NCBI GenBank assembly: GCA_964418595.1 | Contig: CAYQMF010000170.1 | Span: 1-10,845, forward strand | From: CAYQMF01 sp964418595 | Lineage (GTDB): Bacteria > Planctomycetota > UBA1135 > UBA2386 | Length of the DNA: 10,845 nucleotides | Direction of reading: 5' to 3' | In this document: piece by piece, positions 6,380 through 10,845 of the stretch | Layout: each line of letters opens with the position of its first letter | Position numbering within the stretch: position 1 is the stretch's first letter | Position numbers and translations under genes: made by a program | Notes under the pieces: model-generated | What the model saw: the letters and a program-made list of their open reading frames with translations, nothing else | What the model was told of the DNA's origin: nothing | Database searches by the model: none

Positions 6380-8320
6380 ATGGCTTCCCCGATCCAGATC
6401 ACCTTCCCCGACGGCGCGACTCGCGAGTTCCCTGCCGGCACCACGGGCATGCAGCTCGCGGAGGGCATCAGCAAGAAGCTCGCCAAGAACGCGGTCGCGA
6501 TCCGGGTCGATGGCGACGTGCGCAGCCTCCAGCTCCCGCTGCCGGCGGCGGCCAAGGTGGAGATCATCACCCGCGATCAGCCCGCCGCCCTCGAAGTGAT
6601 CCGGCATTCCGCGGCGCACGTGCTCGCCGATGCGGTCAAGCGGCTGCGGCCGAAGGCCAAGCTGTGGAAGGGCCCGGCGATCGAGGATCCGCGCTACGGG
6701 TTCTACTACGACATCGACCTCGGCGACGCGCCACTCTCGCCCGACGACCTGCCGAAGCTCGAGGAGCTGATGCACGAGATCGTCGCCGCCGACCATCCCT
6801 TCGAGCTGAAGGCCATGCCCCGCGACGCGGCCCGCAAGCTCATGGTGGCGGAGGGTGAAGACTACAAGGTCGCGACCATCGACAAGATCGCCACGAACGA
6901 CGCGATCACCTTCTACCAGAGCGGCAAGTTCGTGGACCTCTGCCGTGGGCCGCACGTGCCGAGCACGGGTCGGATCGGCGAGGGGATCGCCGTGCTGGCG
7001 CTGGCCGGCGCCTACTTCGGCGACGACGCCGGCAACAAGATGCTCACGCGGGTCTACGGGCACGCCTTCGCCGACAAGGCGGCGATGGAGACGCATCGCA
7101 AGAACCTCGAAGAGGCGGCGAAGCGCGACCATCGTCGGGTCGGCAAGGACCTCGACTTGTTCTCGACGATGGGGGACCTGGGCGCGGGCCTCATCCTCTG
7201 GCACCCCAAGGGTGGGTTCGTCCGCCACAAGATCGAGGAGTACTGGCGGCAGGAGCACCTCGCGGGTGGCTACGACCTCGTGTGCTCGCCGCACGTGGCG
7301 CGCAGCGAGCTGTGGGCGACCAGCGGCCACCTCGACTTCTACAAGGAGAGCATGTACTCGCCGATCGAGATCGACGGGATGGAGTACCTGCTCAAGCCGA
7401 TGAACTGCCCGTTCCACGTGCAGATCTTCAAGAACAAGCGCCGCTCGTACCGCGACCTGCCGTTCCGCTGGGCGGAACTCGGCACGGTGTATCGCTACGA
7501 GAACGCGGGCGCGCTGCACGGCCTGATGCGCGTGCGTGGCTTCACCCAGGACGACGCGCACCTGTTCATGAGGCCCGACCAGCTCGAAGCGGAGATCGAG
7601 CGCGTCGTGCGCTTCGTGCTCAGCATCCTGCAGGCGTTCGGCTTCAGCGATTACGACGTGCAGCTCGCCACCCGGCCGGCGAAGTTCGTCGGCACGGAGG
7701 CGATGTGGGACGCGGCCACCAACGCGCTGCGCAACACGCTCGAGAAGCTCGGCCTCGCCTACTCGGTGGACGAGGGCGGCGGCGCGTTCTACGGCCCCAA
7801 GATCGACGTCAAGATCAAGGACAGCCTCGGTCGCTTCTGGCAGTGCTCGACCGTGCAGGCCGACTTCAACCTGCCGGAGCGGTTCGGGCTCGAGTACGTC
7901 GACAAGGACGGTGCCTTCGCGCGCCCGGTCATGGTGCATCGCGCCCTGCTCGGTTCGCTCGAGCGCTTCTTCGGGGTGCTGATCGAGCACTACGGCGGAG
8001 CGTTCCCGTGCTGGCTCGCCCCGGTCCAGGCCGCGATCCTCACCGTCTCGGAGCGCCAGGCGGAGCACGCGGCGCACGTCGCCAAGGCCCTGACGGACAA
8101 GGGGTTCCGTGTGCTGGTCGACGCCGGCGGCGACAAGATCGGCAACAAGATCCGGCATCACCTCTGGGCCGACAAGGTTCCCTACGTGGCGGTCGTCGGC
8201 GATGCCGAGAGCCAGAGCGGCGGGGTCAGTGCGCGGCATCGCATCGACGGTGAACTCGGGGCGCTGAGCCTCCCGGCGTTCGCCGACACGCTCGCGGCGA
8301 AGGTCGCCGCGCGCCGATGA
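6380..8320 (+). CDS. thrS: Threonyl-tRNA synthetase
   Basis: This class II synthetase has 646 residues, full length, and charges tRNA-Thr in the cytoplasm. Domains in order: TGS (about 1-65); the N2 editing domain (about 66-230) with H76 and H80 in HSAAH and C188/H192 in DLCRGPH, the set that removes mischarged serine; the catalytic core (about 250-540) with motif 2 FRWAELGTVYRYENAGALHG (362-381), zinc ligands C343 (MNCPFH), H394 (DDAHLF) and H520 (MVHRALLGSLERF), and motif 3 R529; and the anticodon-binding domain (about 545-646). Each zinc ligand sits nine residues later than in E. coli ThrRS (C334/H385/H511), so no core part is missing. Synthesis appears to rely on a short or absent leader. 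It is followed 147 bases later by infC, the usual neighbour in many bacteria. Confidence 0.98.
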   Translation: MASPIQITFPDGATREFPAGTTGMQLAEGISKKLAKNAVAIRVDGDVRSLQLPLPAAAKVEIITRDQPAALEVIRHSAAHVLADAVKRLRPKAKLWKGPAIEDPRYGFYYDIDLGDAPLSPDDLPKLEELMHEIVAADHPFELKAMPRDAARKLMVAEGEDYKVATIDKIATNDAITFYQSGKFVDLCRGPHVPSTGRIGEGIAVLALAGAYFGDDAGNKMLTRVYGHAFADKAAMETHRKNLEEAAKRDHRRVGKDLDLFSTMGDLGAGLILWHPKGGFVRHKIEEYWRQEHLAGGYDLVCSPHVARSELWATSGHLDFYKESMYSPIEIDGMEYLLKPMNCPFHVQIFKNKRRSYRDLPFRWAELGTVYRYENAGALHGLMRVRGFTQDDAHLFMRPDQLEAEIERVVRFVLSILQAFGFSDYDVQLATRPAKFVGTEAMWDAATNALRNTLEKLGLAYSVDEGGGAFYGPKIDVKIKDSLGRFWQCSTVQADFNLPERFGLEYVDKDGAFARPVMVHRALLGSLERFFGVLIEHYGGAFPCWLAPVQAAILTVSERQAEHAAHVAKALTDKGFRVLVDAGGDKIGNKIRHHLWADKVPYVAVVGDAESQSGGVSARHRIDGELGALSLPAFADTLAAKVAARR

Positions 8321-8345
8321 TGACGGCGACGGCGCGGCGGTCCCG

Positions 8346-8374
8346 TTCCCAGCGCGATGGTCGCCACGTAGACT
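8346..8374 (+). promoter_or_regulatory. infC: Predicted sigma-70-like promoter for infC
   Basis: TTCCCA (8346-8351, four of six matches to TTGACA) and TAGACT (8369-8374, fits TAnnnT) are separated by exactly 17 bases, in the gap between thrS and infC. A transcript would begin near 8381 and carry a leader of roughly 87 bases containing the hairpin and short ORF described separately. This suggests infC can be expressed independently of thrS. It is a prediction from sequence only, in an unknown phylum. Confidence 0.5.
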
Positions 8375-8387
8375 GCGCGCCCCACCT

Positions 8388-8407
8388 CGGTCCGCGTTCG
8401 CGGACCG
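8388..8407 (+). promoter_or_regulatory. Stem-loop in the infC leader
   Basis: CGGTCCGC (8388-8395) pairs perfectly with GCGGACCG (8400-8407), leaving loop GTTC (8396-8399). It lies a few bases after the predicted infC transcription start. No T run follows, so it does not look like the thrS terminator. It could stabilise the 5' end or take part in control of infC; the function is not known. Confidence 0.6.
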
Positions 8408-8451
8408 TCGTCTCCAACCACAACCAGGAAACGCAAGGAAGACACAGCAGC

Positions 8452-8481
8452 ATGCGGCAGAGGATTCATGGCCAGACCTGA
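8452..8481 (+). CDS. Nine-codon upstream ORF overlapping the infC start (putative leader peptide)
   Basis: ATG at 8452 opens a nine-codon frame (MRQRIHGQT) ending in TGA at 8479-8481, which overlaps the first codons of infC in another frame (infC ATG at 8468). It is preceded by AAGGAAG (8435-8441), a better ribosome-binding match than the AGAGG (8459-8463) in front of infC, though the spacing of ten bases is long. If translated, ribosomes would end 14 bases inside infC and could either block or reinitiate at the infC start. It may also be a chance ORF; its composition gives no function. Confidence 0.3.
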   Translation: MRQRIHGQT

Positions 8482-9007
8482 TTCACGCGGGCGAGCCCCC
8501 ATCGCCAGCGGACCACGTGTGAACGGACAGATCCGGATCAAGCAGATCCGGGTGATCGGCGCCGACGGCGGGCAGCTCGGCGTGCTCGACACGGCGGTGG
8601 CCCAACAGATGGCCAACGAAGCCGGCCTCGACCTGGTGGAGATCGCGCCCAACCAGCGCCCGCCGGTCTGCCGGATCATGGACTTCGGCAAGTACAAGTA
8701 CGAGCTGAAGAAGAAGGATCAGGCGAGCAAGCGCAAGCAGCACCACATGCAGCTCAAGGAGGTGCGGCTGCGGCCGCGCATCGGCGACCACGACATGGAG
8801 GTCAAGGTGCGGCACGCGCGCGAGTTCCTCGAGGCCGGCGACAAGGTGCAGGTGAACTGTCTGCTGCGCGGCCGCGAGATGATGCACCAGGACCTGGCGC
8901 TCAAGGTGATGCGCCGGCTTTTCGACCTGATGCAGGACATCGCCAAGGTCGAGCGCGAGCCACGCCTCGAGGGGCGTCGCTTCGTGATGACGCTCGCGAA
9001 GAAGTAG
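8468..9007 (+). CDS. infC: Translation initiation factor IF-3
   Basis: The protein has 179 residues, normal length for IF3, which binds the 30S subunit, discriminates initiator tRNA and start codons and prevents premature subunit joining. The N-terminal domain (about 15-82) begins at RVNGQIRIKQIRVIGADG and carries the family signature PPVCRIMDFGKYKYEL (65-80). A Lys-rich linker (81-97) leads to the C-terminal domain (about 98-179) with EVRLRPRIGDHDMEVKV and FLEAGDKVQV. The start ATG 8468 has AGAGG four bases upstream. Many bacteria use a rare AUU-type start here for autoregulation; this gene has a plain ATG, although an out-of-frame ATT sits at 8464. The expected downstream partners rpmI (L35) and rplT (L20) are absent; a kgd-like gene follows after 38 bases. 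Confidence 0.97.
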   Translation: MARPDSRGRAPIASGPRVNGQIRIKQIRVIGADGGQLGVLDTAVAQQMANEAGLDLVEIAPNQRPPVCRIMDFGKYKYELKKKDQASKRKQHHMQLKEVRLRPRIGDHDMEVKVRHAREFLEAGDKVQVNCLLRGREMMHQDLALKVMRRLFDLMQDIAKVEREPRLEGRRFVMTLAKK

Positions 9008-9045
9008 CCGACCAAGCAACCAGTCACGCAACGAGCAGGACAGCC
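9008..9045 (+). promoter_or_regulatory. infC-kgd spacer with ribosome binding site
   Basis: The 38-base gap holds AGGA at 9037-9040, five bases before the kgd ATG at 9046, a plausible Shine-Dalgarno site that decides this start. No terminator-like hairpin or promoter-like sequence is seen, so read-through from infC is likely. Confidence 0.6.
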
Positions 9046-10845
9046 ATGGCCTCGAGCAGGCAGTCGATCGACTTCGAGGAGTTGTTCGGAGTCAACGCGG
9101 GCTACGTCGAGAAGGTCTACGGCGACTACCGGCGCGCGCCGGACTCGGTGGCCGAGGAGTGGCGGCGCTTCTTCGACGGGATGGGCACGGAGCCCGCCGC
9201 GAAGGCGCCGTCGCCGGCGGCGGCGACGCCGAGCCCCGCCGAGGCCGCGCCGCCGCAGGAGCAGGAGTCCGGGCTCGAACCGCTGCGCGGCATCGCCGCC
9301 AGGATCGCCGCCAACATGGAGGAGAGCCTGGGCGTGCCCACCGCCACCTCCGCGCGCGTGATCCCGGTCAAGGTCCTCGAGGAGAACCGGCACATCGTGA
9401 ACCAGCACCTCGCCGCGGGCTTCCGCGGCAAGGCGAGCTTCACCCACTTCGTGGCGTGGGCGACGGTGCGCGCCATGCAGCGCATCCCGGGGATGGGCGT
9501 GGCGTACGCCAGCGTCGATGGCAAACCGCACCGAAGGGTGGCCCGTGCGATCAACCTCGGCATCGCCGTCGACACGTCACGTGGCGGCAGCCGCCAGCTC
9601 GTGGTCCCCAACATCAAGGACTGCGGTGCGTTGACCTTCTCGCAGTTCGTCGAGGCCTACAACGAACAGATCGCCAAGGGCCGCGCCGGGAAGCTGACGC
9701 CGGACGACTTCAAGGACACCACCTGTTCGCTCACCAACCCGGGGCCCATCGGCACGGTCAGCTCGCTGCCGCGTCTGATGGTGGGACAGGCGTTCATCCT
9801 CGCCACCGGCGCGATCGACGTGCCGGCCGAGTACCAGGGTGCGTCGGAGAGCACGCTCAACGAGCTGGGCGTGAGCAAGGTGATGACGATCACCAGCACC
9901 TACGACCACCGCGTGATCCAGGGCGCCGACTCCGGCGAGTTCCTGGCGCTGCTGCACGCGTTCCTCACCGGCGCGGAGCCCACGTTCTACGACGAGATCT
10001 TCGCCGACCTGAACATCCCGTTCCGGCCGCTGCGCTTCGTGCGCGATCGCCGGCCCGCGGTCGGGTCGCCGATGCGGAGCCAGGACGACATGGAGCGCGC
10101 CGCGCGCGTGCTGCAGTACGTGCGCGCCTACCGGGTGCGCGGCTACCTGCTGGCCGACCTGGATCCGCTGGAGTACCAGATCGCGTCCTTCCCCGAACTC
10201 GAGATGAGCACCTACGGCCTGTCGCTGTGGGACCTCGATCGCGAGTTCTTCACCGGCGGCGTCACCGGCAAGCCGATCGCGAAGCTCCGCGAGATCCACG
10301 AGGTGCTGCGGGCGACGTACACGCGCCACATCGGCGTCGAGTACATGCACATCGCCGACCCGGAGCAGAAGGAATGGCTGCGCGCGCACATGGAGACCTC
10401 ACGCTTCGAGGCCGACCTGCCGCGCGAGCTGAAGCTGCGCGTGCTCGACCGGCTGGTCGAGGCGGAGGCCTTCGAGCGCTTCCTGCACACCCGCTTCGTG
10501 GGGCACAAGCGCTTCTCGGTGGAGGGCTCCGAGACCTTGATCCCGGTGCTGGACGCGCTGCTGTCGCTGGCGGCGGCGTCGGGCGTGGACCGCGCCGTGC
10601 TCGGCATGGCGCGCCGCGGCCGGCTCAACGTGCTGGCGCACACGCTCGGCAAGCCGCTGCACAAGATCTTCGGCGAGTTCGAGGGTCACATCGACCCGGG
10701 CACCACGCAGGGTTCCGGCGACGTGAAGTACCACCTCGGCGCGACCGCGACCTTCGTGGCGCCCGGCGGGCAGAAGCTCGCGCTCGAGCTGGCGAGCAAC
10801 CCGAGCCATCTCGAGGCGGTCGGCCCGGTGGTCGAGGGCATGGCG
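9046..10845 (+). CDS. kgd: Multifunctional 2-oxoglutarate decarboxylase/dehydrogenase E1 with fused E2 domain (Kgd/OdhA type), N-terminal 600 residues
   Basis: The frame is open through the right edge, so the gene is truncated by the window (the family is about 1200 residues). Order: residues 6-43, the short N-terminal segment found on E1o proteins (FEELFGVNAGYVEKVYGDYR); about 46-74, an Ala/Pro-rich linker; about 80-325, an E2 succinyltransferase catalytic domain with IPVKVLEENRHIVNQHL, SLTNPGPIGT and the active-site stretch TYDHRVIQGADSG (H288 and D295); then E1o from about 345 (QYVRAYRVRGYLLADLDPLE), with GMARRGRLNVLAHTLGKP, VKYHLGAT and ASNPSHLEAVGPVVEG. No lipoyl domain is present, as in mycobacterial Kgd and corynebacterial OdhA, where the lipoyl group is borrowed from the pyruvate complex. 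It would convert 2-oxoglutarate to succinyl-CoA or succinate semialdehyde in the TCA cycle. The thiamine-diphosphate site lies beyond the window. The start has AGGA at 9037-9040. Confidence 0.93.
   Translation, partial: MASSRQSIDFEELFGVNAGYVEKVYGDYRRAPDSVAEEWRRFFDGMGTEPAAKAPSPAAATPSPAEAAPPQEQESGLEPLRGIAARIAANMEESLGVPTATSARVIPVKVLEENRHIVNQHLAAGFRGKASFTHFVAWATVRAMQRIPGMGVAYASVDGKPHRRVARAINLGIAVDTSRGGSRQLVVPNIKDCGALTFSQFVEAYNEQIAKGRAGKLTPDDFKDTTCSLTNPGPIGTVSSLPRLMVGQAFILATGAIDVPAEYQGASESTLNELGVSKVMTITSTYDHRVIQGADSGEFLALLHAFLTGAEPTFYDEIFADLNIPFRPLRFVRDRRPAVGSPMRSQDDMERAARVLQYVRAYRVRGYLLADLDPLEYQIASFPELEMSTYGLSLWDLDREFFTGGVTGKPIAKLREIHEVLRATYTRHIGVEYMHIADPEQKEWLRAHMETSRFEADLPRELKLRVLDRLVEAEAFERFLHTRFVGHKRFSVEGSETLIPVLDALLSLAAASGVDRAVLGMARRGRLNVLAHTLGKPLHKIFGEFEGHIDPGTTQGSGDVKYHLGATATFVAPGGQKLALELASNPSHLEAVGPVVEGMA

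Noticed and set aside
6380..6420. T-box or other riboswitch ahead of thrS
   Set aside because: No T-box consensus or suitable leader length is seen between the inverted repeat and the ATG.
5702..8239. 845-codon open frame on the minus strand
   Set aside because: It is antisense to thrS and the sigma factor gene and passes straight through the inverted repeat, which argues against protein coding.

Overview
This is a very GC-rich window with two divergent gene blocks that meet at about position 5.5 kb. The phylum is an inference. The combination of a TIGR02999-type ECF sigma factor, few strong Shine-Dalgarno sites, an LTA4H-like M1 peptidase, a Kgd-type E1/E2 fusion and long GC-rich inverted repeats between genes fits a high-GC environmental bacterium, with Planctomycetota or a related lineage as my best guess. 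No 16S rRNA or other decisive marker is present.

Left block, minus strand, 5440 to 1. Five genes are packed like one operon, with gaps of 5, -4, 24 and 11 bases. In transcription order they are: an exported M1 metallopeptidase of the leukotriene-A4-hydrolase type; a complete JAMM (M67) metallopeptidase; a class V PLP-fold aminotransferase whose start overlaps the JAMM stop as ATGA; a fused four-cluster ferredoxin/NrfD-type membrane protein; and the N-terminus of a molybdopterin oxidoreductase that runs off the left edge. The last two form a membrane-bound, probably quinone-linked molybdoenzyme with no visible Tat signal. Why two peptidases and a PLP enzyme sit ahead of it is not explained.

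Junction, about 5441-5531. This is a short divergent intergenic region between the M1 gene and a plus-strand ECF sigma factor (5532-6056).

Intergenic region 6057-6379. It is dominated by an elaborate inverted repeat (6080-6295). Two head-to-head copies of a roughly 70-base element each carry their own small hairpin. The hairpin tips differ in sequence but keep their pairing, like a REP/BIME element.

Right block, plus strand. thrS (threonyl-tRNA synthetase, complete, editing-competent) is followed by infC (translation initiation factor IF3) behind its own promoter-like sequence, a leader hairpin and a nine-codon upstream ORF. Next comes the first 600 residues of a Kgd-type multifunctional 2-oxoglutarate decarboxylase/dehydrogenase, with an E2 succinyltransferase domain fused ahead of E1. 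The ribosomal genes rpmI and rplT that usually follow infC are not there; a TCA-cycle enzyme takes their place.

I see no CRISPR array, transposase, phage gene, tRNA or rRNA. The most unusual items are the BIME-like inverted repeat, the peptidase/PLP/molybdoenzyme operon, and the infC leader with the infC-kgd junction.
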